From contig CACXMA010000006.1 of the NCBI GenBank assembly GCA_902768665.1, forward strand, positions 110,186-174,185: 64,000 nucleotides of DNA. The letters run 5' to 3'. Source of the DNA: an uncultured Bacteroidia bacterium. Its GTDB lineage: Bacteria; Bacteroidota; Bacteroidia; Bacteroidales; UBA932. Position numbers and translations under genes: made by a program. Under the pieces are notes generated by a model. The model had not been told where the DNA came from and searched no databases. It saw only the letters and a program-made list of their open reading frames with translations. Shown here in pieces: positions 26,174-34,164 of this stretch; the first letter of the stretch is position 1; every line of letters begins with the position of its first letter.

Positions 26174-26917
26174 TTAGAAGACCCATTTGGTACCGAGGCA
26201 GGGGCGGACCTTGAAGCCGTCGTAGCCGGCGAAGTTGCAGGAGAGCTCGATCTCGGTGCCGACGTGGAGGTTCGGGCAGCCGAAATGCTGGCCGACATTG
26301 TACCACAGCTGCGGCTCGGAGATGAAGACGAAGTTACGCTCCTTGAGGAACTTGTCGCTGGTCGGGTCCTCGGCGAAGGCGAAGACTTTCTCGCCCCAGA
26401 CATCGGCGAAGCCGCTGAAGCGAAGGCCCTGGACGCCGAAGATGTCCTGCATGCCCCAGACGAAGGTGAACTGGAGCGGGAGGTCGCTCTTGGCGCCGCG
26501 GCTGAAGGTCTTGCCGAGGAGCTTGAAGTTGAAGGTATTGCTGAAGTCGGCGTTATGGACGAAGTAGTCGACGCCGAAGAGGAAATTCTGGTTGACACCG
26601 ACAAGGCCGTTGTACTCTACCTGGAGGCTGAACGGGGCGACGGCGGTCTCCTGCCAGAAGTTGAGGCAACGGGCGATCTCCATGTAACTGCCGCTCGGAG
26701 CCTGGACGTTGTCGTCGGCGTCGCGCAGGTTGTAGTCGTAGTCGATGAAGAAGAAGGTGTTACCCCAGTTGTCTCCGTAGAAGCCCTCGAGGGTAGTGGT
26801 GAAGTGACCGCGATTCTTACCGAAATCGTAGAAGGTCTGGAGGTTGGTCTGGGCCATTGCTCCCTGAGCAAAGGCGGCGGTTGCAAAGGCAACGGCGATG
26901 AGGTGTTTGAGCTGCAT
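26174..26917 (-). CDS. DUF5020-like (Tsx-like) outer-membrane protein
   Basis: The 247-residue protein has a cleavable signal (MQLKHLIAVAFATAAFAQGA, then MAQ). Alternating amphipathic beta strands follow (NTFFFIDYDYNLRDADDN; FSLQVEYNGLVGV) to a terminal Phe (LGTKWVF), typical of a small beta-barrel. It resembles DUF5020/Tsx-like nucleoside channels. Pairing with the purine permease supports passage of nucleosides or nucleobases through the outer membrane. The 178-base leader upstream is structured. Confidence 0.78.
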   Translation of the reverse strand: MQLKHLIAVAFATAAFAQGAMAQTNLQTFYDFGKNRGHFTTTLEGFYGDNWGNTFFFIDYDYNLRDADDNVQAPSGSYMEIARCLNFWQETAVAPFSLQVEYNGLVGVNQNFLFGVDYFVHNADFSNTFNFKLLGKTFSRGAKSDLPLQFTFVWGMQDIFGVQGLRFSGFADVWGEKVFAFAEDPTSDKFLKERNFVFISEPQLWYNVGQHFGCPNLHVGTEIELSCNFAGYDGFKVRPCLGTKWVF

Positions 26918-26966
26918 AAAATGTAATTTATGAAGTTAATATATAGAAAGGTATGGTCGGGATACG

Positions 26967-27013
26967 AAAAGCCCCGATGCGGTCCTTCTGTAGCAGCGTG
27001 GAGTCGATCGGGG
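26967..27013 (-). terminator. Terminator-like hairpin in the DUF5020 leader
   Basis: On the reverse strand CCCCGAT (27013-27007) pairs with ATCGGGG (26978-26972), followed by CTTTTCG. It lies between the structured leader and the DUF5020 ATG at 26917, about 80 bases after the predicted transcription start. In this position it could act as an attenuator. The loop is long (28 bases) and the T-run short, so termination strength is uncertain. Confidence 0.55.
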
Positions 27014-27023
27014 TTAGGGGCGA

Positions 27024-27088
27024 GGAGAGTACTTGACTAAAAGCCAAGCAGTTACAAAAGATTGATGGTTGCTTGAAAGTCATTCTCC
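27024..27088 (-). ncRNA. Candidate structured leader RNA upstream of DUF5020-purine permease
   Basis: The transcript from about 27095 folds into one long interrupted helix. GGAGA pairs with TCTCC (27088-27084 with 27028-27024), TGACT with AGTCA (27082-27078 with 27038-27034), and CAAGCA with TGCTTG (27075-27070 with 27050-27045) around a 19-base loop. Internal loops are asymmetric (1 versus 5 and 2 versus 6 bases). It begins within 10 bases of the predicted start and is followed by a terminator-like hairpin, the layout of a riboswitch. It does not match the purine riboswitch consensus as I know it. Ligand and class are unknown. Confidence 0.5.
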
Positions 27089-27101
27089 CTGTTTCGAAGT
27101 A

Positions 27102-27133
27102 CAAAATTAGGGAAAAACTTCGGACGTGTCAAG
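27102..27133 (-). promoter_or_regulatory. DUF5020-permease promoter
   Basis: On the reverse strand CTTG (27133-27130), a 20-base spacer and TAATTTTG (27109-27102) match TTTG-N20-TAnnTTTG with one mismatch. The predicted start is near 27095, giving a leader of about 178 bases before the ATG at 26917. The promoter diverges from that of lacI. Confidence 0.8.
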
Positions 27134-27163
27134 AGCCGCCGTAAAAATTTTTAAAAAAATTTA

Positions 27164-27195
27164 TTTGGGGATTTGTGCAAACGTTTGTATCTTTG
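27164..27195 (+). promoter_or_regulatory. lacI promoter with self-operator
   Basis: TTTG (27164-27167), a 20-base spacer and TATCTTTG (27188-27195) form a perfect consensus promoter. CAAACGTTTG (27178-27187) sits in the spacer against the -7 box. The 27 bases 27171-27197 are identical to the kduD promoter on the opposite strand. The expected start is only a few bases before the ATG at 27204, so the mRNA is nearly leaderless. Confidence 0.9.
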
Positions 27196-27203
27196 CCCCC
27201 GGA

Positions 27204-28196
27204 ATGGTTACGATCACCGAAATAGCCCAGGCGCTGGGCATCACGCCCTCCACGGTTTCCCGGGCCCTGACCGGGAGCCCGCGCGTGAAGCCGTCGACCC
27301 GCCAGGCCGTCGAAAAGATGGCCGCGGAGATGGGCTATCAGCGCAATGTCGTGGCGTCGAACCTGCGCCGCGGCCGCTCCGACATCGTCGGCATCATCGT
27401 CCCGCGCATCAACCGCGGCTTCTTCTCCTCCGTCATCGGGGGAGCGGAGCAGGTGCTCAACGAGGCGGGCCTGAGCGTGCTGATCTGCCAGACCCACGAG
27501 CGCTACGAAGACGAGGTGCGCGCGCTGAAAACCCTCCGGACGAACCGCGTCTGCGGCGTCCTGCTGTCCCACGCCATCGAATCCTCCGACGGCAGCCATG
27601 TCGCCGAGATCCTCGGGGACCAGATTCCGCTCGTGCAGTTCGACCGCGTGTTCAGCGGACTCCCCGGCGCAAAGGTGGTTAATGACAACTTCAACGGTGC
27701 ATACACCGCTACCCGGCACCTGATCGACCAGGGATACCGCCATATCGGCACGCTCGCCGGCTACATGAGCTCCGAGGCCTATGTCCAGCGCCTCGAAGGC
27801 TTCCGCACCGCCCTCTTCGATGCGGGCATGGCCCCGGCCGTTGAGTTCCCCGACACCATCGTCCCGGAGACGGGCCATGAGGCCGCCCTGAAGGCCCTCG
27901 AGGCGGGCTGCGACGCCCTCTACAGCGCCGGCGACTTCTCTGCCCTCGGCGCCATCCAGGCCCTGAAGGAGCAGGGCTGCCGCATCCCGGAGGACTTTGG
28001 CATTGTCGGCACGGCCAACGAAAGCTTCACGGCCCTGATGACCCCGACGCTCTCCTCCCTGGCCCTCAAGGCCTCCGAAATCGGCCGGGCCGCAGCCCGC
28101 GCCTTCCTTGACGGCGCCCCTGCCGGCGAGACCGTCATACCTATGGAACTAATAATCCGTCAATCATCTAATAAAAAGCAAATATGGCAAAAGTAG
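27204..28196 (+). CDS. LacI-family transcriptional regulator of uronate genes
   Basis: ATG 27204 gives 330 residues starting MVTITEIAQALGITPSTVSR, the LacI helix-turn-helix and hinge. An open frame extending to 27126 runs through the promoter and is rejected. The effector-binding domain shows SDIVGIIVPRINRGFFSSV, VVNDNFNGAYTATRHLIDQG and the terminal segment GETVIPMELIIRQS. The operator before it and before kduD implies autoregulation and control of kdu genes, probably relieved by KDG or a related keto-uronate. Its end overlaps the kdgK start by 13 bases. Confidence 0.92.
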   Translation: MVTITEIAQALGITPSTVSRALTGSPRVKPSTRQAVEKMAAEMGYQRNVVASNLRRGRSDIVGIIVPRINRGFFSSVIGGAEQVLNEAGLSVLICQTHERYEDEVRALKTLRTNRVCGVLLSHAIESSDGSHVAEILGDQIPLVQFDRVFSGLPGAKVVNDNFNGAYTATRHLIDQGYRHIGTLAGYMSSEAYVQRLEGFRTALFDAGMAPAVEFPDTIVPETGHEAALKALEAGCDALYSAGDFSALGAIQALKEQGCRIPEDFGIVGTANESFTALMTPTLSSLALKASEIGRAAARAFLDGAPAGETVIPMELIIRQSSNKKQIWQK

Positions 28197-29221
28197 TCAC
28201 TTTCGGCGAAGTCATGCTCCGGCTCGCCACCCCCGGGTACCAGCGTTTCAGCCAGGCCCATACCTTCGAGGCAACTTTCGGCGGCGGTGAAGCCAATGTC
28301 GCCGTTTCCCTCGCCAACTACGGCGTGGATGCCCACTTCGTGACCCGTCTCCCCAAGAATGACATCGCGGCGATGTGCACCTCTGAGCTCCGCGGCTTCG
28401 GCGTGAACACCGACAGCATCGTCTACGGCGGCGACCGCGTCGGCATCTATTACCTCGAAACGGGCGCCGTTGCCCGCGGTTCCAAGGTCATCTACGACCG
28501 CGCGAACTCCGCCATCGCCGAGATCAAGCCCGGCATGGTCAACTGGCGCGAAGTGCTCAAGGGTGCCGACTGGTTCCACTGGACCGGCATCACCCCGGCC
28601 CTGTCCCAGGGTGCTGCAGATGCCTGCCTCGAGGCTATCCAGATTGCCAACGAGATGGGCGTGAAGGTCTCCTGCGACCTCAATTACCGCAAGAAACTGT
28701 GGAAGTACGGCAAGACGGCCGCCGAAGTGATGCCCGCCCTCGTGGCCGGCTGCGACCTCATCCTCGGCAACGAGGAGGACGCCGAGATGGAATTCGGCAT
28801 CAAGCCCGAAGGCTTCGACGCCGAGAAGACCGGTGGCGAGATCGACCAGCGCATCTTCATCAGCGTCGGCGAGCAGCTCATGGCCCGCTTCCCGCGCTGC
28901 AAGAAAGTCGCCGTGACCCTCCGCGGCTCCATCAACGCCAACCACAATACCTGGGGCGGCGTCCTCTACGACGGCAAGACCCTCTGGCAGAGCCGCCGTT
29001 ATGACATCACCCACATCGTCGACCGCGTCGGCGGCGGCGACTCCTTCATGGGCGGTCTCCTCTACGGTCTGCTGACCTACCCGACCGACCAGCAGGCCAT
29101 CGAATTCGCCGCAGCGGCCTCCTGCCTCAAGCACACCATCATCGGCGACTACAACCGCGTCACCGTCGCGGAAGTCGAGGCCCTCGTCAAGGGCGGCGGC
29201 AGCGGCCGTGTTTCGCGTTAA
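28184..29221 (+). CDS. kdgK: 2-dehydro-3-deoxygluconate kinase (PfkB family)
   Basis: The 345-residue ribokinase-type protein begins MAKVVTFGEVMLRLATPGYQ with the KdgK-style substrate loop FGGGEANVAVSLANYG. It ends in the anion-hole motif DRVGGGDSFMGGLLYG. It phosphorylates KDG to KDPG, the point where the galacturonate (UxaCBA) and unsaturated-uronate (KduID) branches meet. The start lies 13 bases inside the end of lacI, indicating translational coupling. It is followed by a repeat and eda. Confidence 0.93.
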   Translation: MAKVVTFGEVMLRLATPGYQRFSQAHTFEATFGGGEANVAVSLANYGVDAHFVTRLPKNDIAAMCTSELRGFGVNTDSIVYGGDRVGIYYLETGAVARGSKVIYDRANSAIAEIKPGMVNWREVLKGADWFHWTGITPALSQGAADACLEAIQIANEMGVKVSCDLNYRKKLWKYGKTAAEVMPALVAGCDLILGNEEDAEMEFGIKPEGFDAEKTGGEIDQRIFISVGEQLMARFPRCKKVAVTLRGSINANHNTWGGVLYDGKTLWQSRRYDITHIVDRVGGGDSFMGGLLYGLLTYPTDQQAIEFAAAASCLKHTIIGDYNRVTVAEVEALVKGGGSGRVSR

Positions 29222-29224
29222 TCC

Positions 29225-29252
29225 GTCATTCCACGGCTTGTCCGTGGAATCT
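29225..29252 (+). repeat. GTCAT...ATCT hairpin repeat, kdgK-eda gap
   Basis: The unit begins GTCATTCCACGG and ends CCGTGGAATCT, 3 bases after the kdgK stop. It is 27/28 identical to the copy inside uxaA. Confidence 0.88.
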
Positions 29253-29266
29253 AATTCCTTGTGATT

Positions 29267-29929
29267 ATGGCAAAGTTTAAAAAAATCGAAACGATCAATA
29301 TCATCCGGAGCACGGGTATCGTCCCGGTGTTCTACAATGCGGACGTAGAACTGACCAAGAAGGTCGTCAAGGCCTGCTATGACGGCGGTATCCGCGCCTT
29401 CGAATTCACCAACCGCGGCGACGGCGCCCATCGCGTCTTCAAGGAGGTCATCGCCTTTGTCCGTGCCGAATGCCCCGAGATGGCTTTCGGTGCCGGCACC
29501 ATCCTCGACGCCCCCACCGCCGCCCTGTACATCCAGCTCGGCGCCGACTTCCTCGTCTCGCCCTGCGTCGTCGACGAGGTCATCCCGCTGGCGAACCGCC
29601 GCGGCGTCCCGTACAGCCCCGGTTGCGGCACGGTTACGGAAATCGTCCATGCGATGGAGCGCGGCTGCGATCTCGTGAAGGTCTTCCCGGCCGGCACTGT
29701 CGGCGGTCCCGCCTTCATCAAGAACATCCTCGCCCCGCTGCCGTGGGCCATGGTCATGGCTACCGGCGCCGTGGAGCCGACCGAGGAGAACCTTTCGGCC
29801 TGGGCCGCGAGCGGCGTCACTGCCGTCGGCATGGGCTCCAAGCTTTTCCCGAAGGATGTCCTGCAGAAGGGCGACTGGGCGGCTGTCTCGGCCCTTTGCG
29901 AAAAGTCGCTGGGCTGGTTCCGCAAATAG
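29267..29929 (+). CDS. eda: KDPG aldolase (bifunctional KHG/KDPG type)
   Basis: ATG 29267 gives 220 residues; a GTG at 29261 would add two. The class I aldolase barrel shows TGIVPVFYNADVELTKKVVK, FGAGTILDA, FLVSPCVVDEVIPLANRRG and the Schiff-base lysine in CDLVKVFPAGTVGG. It splits KDPG into pyruvate and glyceraldehyde-3-phosphate, the last step of the pectin pathway. It is the third gene of lacI-kdgK-eda. Confidence 0.93.
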   Translation: MAKFKKIETINIIRSTGIVPVFYNADVELTKKVVKACYDGGIRAFEFTNRGDGAHRVFKEVIAFVRAECPEMAFGAGTILDAPTAALYIQLGADFLVSPCVVDEVIPLANRRGVPYSPGCGTVTEIVHAMERGCDLVKVFPAGTVGGPAFIKNILAPLPWAMVMATGAVEPTEENLSAWAASGVTAVGMGSKLFPKDVLQKGDWAAVSALCEKSLGWFRK

Positions 29930-29955
29930 TCGGATAATTCCGCCGATATTTTTAT

Positions 29956-29963
29956 TATCTTTG
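29956..29963 (+). promoter_or_regulatory. -7 box before the CE7 esterase
   Basis: TATCTTTG matches TAnnTTTG. It ends 3 bases before ATG 29966, so transcription should begin at about 29970. That argues for initiation at ATG 29984. No clear -33 TTTG is visible at the usual spacing. Confidence 0.55.
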
Positions 29964-29983
29964 CCATGAGAAAAACGATTCTT

Positions 29984-31399
29984 ATGGCAAAGAAATTTTT
30001 ATTGCTCATCGCGACTGTCGTCTTTCTTGCGACGGCCTCTTACAGCTGCAAGAGCGATGACCCCGTAGACGAGGAAGAACCGCAGGAAAAGCCCGAAGAA
30101 CCGCAGGAAAAGCCAGTGGATCAGCCGGTCAATCCGGACGATTACGCCCCGCTCAAGGCCACCGTTCTCGTGACCGATGATTGGATTTATGAGGGCCGTC
30201 CCCGGTTCACCTTCCAGGTGGAGAATCCGAACGAAGTCGTCATCCCGGCGACTGTCCTCGTCCGTTTCACCAAGGATGTGAAGGGATCCGCCGGAGAGAT
30301 CAATTGTGTGGAGCAGATCCCGCCCATGACGACCCGGGAATTTGTCGTTACGACGGAAGAGGACATGGCTCCGGGCTTCTACCAGGCGTCCTGCTTCGTC
30401 AACAAGAAGAGCGCCCGCCGCTTCAATTTCGGCATTTCCCCGACCCGGATTGTCTCCGCTCCTGATATGCAGGATGACTTCGCGACGTTCTGGCAGACGG
30501 CAAAGGACCAGCTCGCCGCCATCGACATGCAGCCGAACCTGATCGAGCTGCCCGGCAAGAGCAATGCCAGCTGCAAGGTCTACATGGTTGAGATCCAGTC
30601 TGTTCCCGATGGCCTTGAAGGCGATCCCGTCACGGTTCGCGGCTACTATCTCGAGCCGACGGACGGGAAGAAGCACCCCGTTATCATGCACTTCTACGGG
30701 TATGACACGATGGGTAATTTCGTCAGCTGTCCCTCCGGCAACAACGGCACCTATGCCGAGTTCTATCTCTCGCACCGCGGCCAGTATATCAACCGTGCGC
30801 CCCACGACAAGCGCGGCGACGGGCTGGAGATGGACTTCACCAACGAATACGACATCTGGTTCAACTTCCAGTTCGGCGACAAGAACGGCTACTATTACCG
30901 CGGCGCCTTCATGGACTGCGTACAGGCCGTCAACTTCATGGCTACCCGGAAGACCTCGGACATGAACAACCTCTTTGCCGAGGGTGCCAGCCAGGGCGGT
31001 GCGCTGACCTATGCATGCGCCGCGCTGAGCGACTATCCTTTCTCCGCCATCGCTCCCTGCGTCGCCTTCCTCGGCGATTACCCGGACTATTTCAAGATTG
31101 TCGACTGGCCGGCTAACTGGGCGAAGGAATGCGCCGGGAAACTGGGGATGAGCGATGAGCAGATGTATGCCTTCCTGTCTTATTTCGACACGAAGAACCT
31201 CGCGACGATGATCAGTTGCCCGGTCATCGCTTCCTCCTGCCTGATGGACGGCACCTGCCCGCCGCATACGAACCTGGCCCCGTACAACAATCTCCTCAGC
31301 ACGGAGAAGGAAATCCACTTCTATCCGCTGCTGCAGCACGAGATTCCGAAGGACTGGCCCGGAAAGACATCCGCTTTCTTCAAGAGCCACACCAAGTAA
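29984..31399 (+). CDS. Acetyl xylan esterase-like lipoprotein (CE7/AXE1 family)
   Basis: ATG 29984 (471 residues, MAKKFLLLIATVVFLATASY, lipobox YSC) is preferred over ATG 29966, which lies before the predicted transcription start. A Glu/Pro-rich linker (EEPQEKPEEPQEKP) precedes an N-terminal beta domain. The AXE1-like alpha/beta-hydrolase follows: HPVIMHFYGYD, NNLFAEGASQGGALTYACAA (nucleophile Ser), SSCLMDGTCPPHTNLAPYN and LQHEIP (likely Asp and His). It probably removes acetyl groups from plant polysaccharides, possibly acetylated pectin. It is followed within 6 bases by the CotH-like gene. Confidence 0.82.
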   Translation: MAKKFLLLIATVVFLATASYSCKSDDPVDEEEPQEKPEEPQEKPVDQPVNPDDYAPLKATVLVTDDWIYEGRPRFTFQVENPNEVVIPATVLVRFTKDVKGSAGEINCVEQIPPMTTREFVVTTEEDMAPGFYQASCFVNKKSARRFNFGISPTRIVSAPDMQDDFATFWQTAKDQLAAIDMQPNLIELPGKSNASCKVYMVEIQSVPDGLEGDPVTVRGYYLEPTDGKKHPVIMHFYGYDTMGNFVSCPSGNNGTYAEFYLSHRGQYINRAPHDKRGDGLEMDFTNEYDIWFNFQFGDKNGYYYRGAFMDCVQAVNFMATRKTSDMNNLFAEGASQGGALTYACAALSDYPFSAIAPCVAFLGDYPDYFKIVDWPANWAKECAGKLGMSDEQMYAFLSYFDTKNLATMISCPVIASSCLMDGTCPPHTNLAPYNNLLSTEKEIHFYPLLQHEIPKDWPGKTSAFFKSHTK

Positions 31400-31405
31400 G
31401 ATCTG

Positions 31406-32965
31406 ATGAAAAGAAGACCGGTCCTTCTGTGCCTGCTGGCCTTCCTCCTGCTGGCTGCCTGTGCGAAAGACGAGATTTCGCAGGTCGGGCCGTCGCCGGA
31501 GCCGAAGCCGGAGGAGCCGGTCCCGGCTGTCGCGCCCGGCATGGGAACGGATCTTCTTTCCTTTGCCGTGGAGGTCGGCGGCAAGCGCTATGACGCCTTT
31601 TGCCCGGCCGAGAAAAACTGGACGGTCATCGTCCCGGACGGGACGGACCTTGCGCATCTCGTTCCGGTATTTACCCACAACGCCGCTACTGTTACCGTCA
31701 AGGATGTGGCCCAGGTAAGCGGCGTGACGGAGAACAATTTCACGGGATTCCGTTTCGGCCTGACCTACCACCTGACCTCGCTGGACGGAAAGTCGGCGGA
31801 CCATGTCGTCCGCGTCATCGACACGCACCTGCCGGTTGTCGCCGTGACGACGGCCGAGCCCGGAAAGATCAAGAACCGCACGACCTGGCGCGGCGCTTCG
31901 GTCAGCATCCTCAATCCTGACGGCAGCGTGACCCGGCTCGGCGATGCCGAAATCCGCGGCCGCGGCAACTGGACCTGGGAGAAGTACCCCAAGAGACCCT
32001 ATGCCCTGAAACTCGGCACCAAACAGCCTGTCATGGGCATGCCGGCCCACAAACGGTGGTGTCTGCTGGCGCTGTACCGCGGATTCATCGGCAATCCGCT
32101 GATGTTCGAGGCGACCCGCCGCGCTCCGGAGCTGGGCTGGGCGCCCCGCGGCTGCTTCGTCGAGCTCATCCTGAACGGCAAGTTCCAGGGCCTCTACTAC
32201 CTCTGCGAGCAGATCAAGATCGACGAGAACCGCGTCAATATCGCCAAGATGGACGAAAAGGACGTCAGCTATCCGGCCGTTTCCGGCGGTTATCTGCTCG
32301 AGTACGACGAAGTCTACGACGAGAAATACAAGTTCGTCTCCCAGTCATTCAGCCTGCCGGTGCAGCTCAAATCGCCGAATGACACGGTCCCCGACGCGCA
32401 GTTCAACTATATCCGCGACTTCATCAACGACATGGAGAAGGAAATCAAGAAGATTGGGACCGCTGAGGAGAGCCGTTATGCCGACTATCTCGACCGGGAC
32501 AACTTCGCGGAGTATTGGATGGTGCTCGAGTCCATCACCAATTACGAGGCCTGGAAGCCCCGCAGCGTCAAGATGTACAAGGGCCGTGACGGCGTGGACA
32601 GCCCCAAGGGAACGGTCTGCAAACTCAAGGCCGGGCCGCTGTGGGACCAGGAACTCTTCCTCGTGGACCATGAGTTCAACACCAAGGGCGCCTATTATTT
32701 CAAGTACCTGTTCAAGGATCCGGCTTTTGTAGCGGCGGTCAAGAAGCACTGGGTGACCTACAAGTCCAATCTCCTCGGCAACGACAAGTACTGCAGTTTC
32801 GTCGATTACCTCAATCAGATTGTGGAGCTTATCGACGCCAGCGCCCGGCGCGACCTGCAGTTCTGGGCCAATGATTATTTCACTTTCGAAGGGGAAGTCG
32901 CAACGGTCCGGAAAGGCTTCGTTTCGAAGATCAACTGGATGGATTCCAAGATAAATGAGCTCTAA
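31406..32965 (+). CDS. CotH-kinase-family lipoprotein
   Basis: The 519-residue lipoprotein (lipobox LLAAC) has an N-terminal ~130-residue beta domain (TDLLSFAVEVGGKRYDAFCP). The CotH fold follows: AEIRGRGNWTWEKYPKRPYA, HKRWCLLALYRGFIGNPLMF, GKFQGLYYLCEQIKIDENRV and LKAGPLWDQELFLVD. CotH proteins are secreted kinase-like enzymes; in Bacteroidota they often occur in polysaccharide loci. Whether this one phosphorylates a protein is not known. It lies between the CE7 esterase and a small outer-membrane protein, with short gaps. Confidence 0.85.
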   Translation: MKRRPVLLCLLAFLLLAACAKDEISQVGPSPEPKPEEPVPAVAPGMGTDLLSFAVEVGGKRYDAFCPAEKNWTVIVPDGTDLAHLVPVFTHNAATVTVKDVAQVSGVTENNFTGFRFGLTYHLTSLDGKSADHVVRVIDTHLPVVAVTTAEPGKIKNRTTWRGASVSILNPDGSVTRLGDAEIRGRGNWTWEKYPKRPYALKLGTKQPVMGMPAHKRWCLLALYRGFIGNPLMFEATRRAPELGWAPRGCFVELILNGKFQGLYYLCEQIKIDENRVNIAKMDEKDVSYPAVSGGYLLEYDEVYDEKYKFVSQSFSLPVQLKSPNDTVPDAQFNYIRDFINDMEKEIKKIGTAEESRYADYLDRDNFAEYWMVLESITNYEAWKPRSVKMYKGRDGVDSPKGTVCKLKAGPLWDQELFLVDHEFNTKGAYYFKYLFKDPAFVAAVKKHWVTYKSNLLGNDKYCSFVDYLNQIVELIDASARRDLQFWANDYFTFEGEVATVRKGFVSKINWMDSKINEL

Positions 32966-32968
32966 GAT

Positions 32969-33643
32969 ATGAAAAAGATTCTCGCCATCATTCTTCTCGC
33001 CGTCAGCCTGCCTCTTGCGGCACAGGCACAGAACCAGACCGCTAAGGACTTCGATCCGGGGGCCTTCACGCAGAACCTGCGTTTTGAGGCGGGAGGCTAT
33101 ATCGGAACGGGCGGTGACCAGGTCGCCGGCATGCTCCAGATGACCTACACCCGTAATTTCTGGGGCCCGCTGGCCTGGCGGGGCGGTCTTCTCGCGACCG
33201 GTGACGGCCTTGGCTATGACGGCTATGTCGGCGTTCCGCTGAGTCTGTCCTACTGCCCCGGCACGATCGCCCTCAAGGACCGCCTCATCATGGCGGCCGA
33301 GAATTCCATCTTCGACATCCTCTTTGATGTCATCACCGGCAATACGGACCGGATCGGCGAGGACCTCCTCGCCAACCTGTTCCTGGTCCTTTTCGCCCGC
33401 ACGGAGCTTTTCGTGGGCGTGACGCCTGGCTGGTGGTTCGGAGAGAAGGCGGATTTCAACTTCGGCCATCCCCGATTCTCGACGACCCTTGACGCCGGTG
33501 TGGTCCTCTCCATCCCGATCCGCCGCCTCAGCATCGATATCCTTCCGACCTACCATTATTCCCTCGGCAGGAACATCGTCACCGAAGACGGCCCCATGCG
33601 CCATTTCTTCTCCGTCGGAGTCGGTCTGAGCTGGATTTTCTAG
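32969..33643 (+). CDS. Small outer-membrane beta-barrel protein
   Basis: The 224-residue protein has a clear signal peptide (MKKILAIILLAVSLPLAAQA). Alternating beta strands follow (LRFEAGGYIGTGGDQVAGML; LTYTRNF-type; FFSVGVGLSWIF), ending in a terminal Phe as in outer-membrane barrels. I do not recognise a family. It starts 3 bases after the CotH gene and ends 2 bases before the GNAT gene, so all four genes from 29984 probably form one transcript. Confidence 0.75.
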   Translation: MKKILAIILLAVSLPLAAQAQNQTAKDFDPGAFTQNLRFEAGGYIGTGGDQVAGMLQMTYTRNFWGPLAWRGGLLATGDGLGYDGYVGVPLSLSYCPGTIALKDRLIMAAENSIFDILFDVITGNTDRIGEDLLANLFLVLFARTELFVGVTPGWWFGEKADFNFGHPRFSTTLDAGVVLSIPIRRLSIDILPTYHYSLGRNIVTEDGPMRHFFSVGVGLSWIF

Positions 33644-33645
33644 CC

Positions 33646-34164
33646 ATGCAGCGGCTGATCCGCCTTGCGCGGCGGGAGGAAGTCCCCGCCATCCTGACGG
33701 TCATCGAGGCCGCCAAGGACATCATGCGCCGAAGCGGCAATACCGGACAATGGATAAACGGCTACCCTTCGGCAGCCGTCATCGAGAATGATATCGACAG
33801 GGGATATGGCTATGTCGTCACGGACGGGGCCGCTCTCGTCGGCTATTTCGCCTTCATCCCGTCGCCGGAGCCGACCTATGCGGTCATTTACGACGGCGCC
33901 TGGCTCGACGATTTCGCTCCCTATCACGTCATCCACCGGATTGCGAGTGTTCCGGAAGCTCACGGTATCTTCAAGTCGCTGATGGACTGGTGCTTCCAAA
34001 GGGATCCGAACATCCGGGTCGACACCCACCGCGACAACCGCATCATGCAGCACTGCATCGATGCCTATGGATTTACCTACTGCGGTATCATCCTGCTGGA
34101 GTCCGGCGACGAGCGGCTTGCCTACCAGCGCTACATCCGGGAATTCCCCTCGCGGTCGACGTAA
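33646..34164 (+). CDS. GNAT-family N-acetyltransferase
   Basis: The 172-residue cytoplasmic protein starts MQRLIRLARREEVPAILTVI. It contains VVTDGAALVGYFAFIPSPEP, IHRIASVPEAHGIFKSLMDW and RVDTHRDNRIMQHCIDAYGF, matching the acetyl-CoA-binding and C-terminal strands of GNAT enzymes. The substrate is unknown. Its last 34 bases overlap the end of the convergent gene at 34131. Confidence 0.85.
   Translation: MQRLIRLARREEVPAILTVIEAAKDIMRRSGNTGQWINGYPSAAVIENDIDRGYGYVVTDGAALVGYFAFIPSPEPTYAVIYDGAWLDDFAPYHVIHRIASVPEAHGIFKSLMDWCFQRDPNIRVDTHRDNRIMQHCIDAYGFTYCGIILLESGDERLAYQRYIREFPSRST

Noticed and set aside
26967-27095. Purine (guanine/adenine) riboswitch before the purine permease operon
   Set aside because: The expected three-way junction and conserved core were not found. 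The leader folds as one interrupted helix, so it is reported only as a candidate of unknown class.
27126-27203. 26-residue N-terminal extension of the LacI regulator
   Set aside because: It contains the -33, operator and -7 elements. The helix-turn-helix starts properly at ATG 27204.
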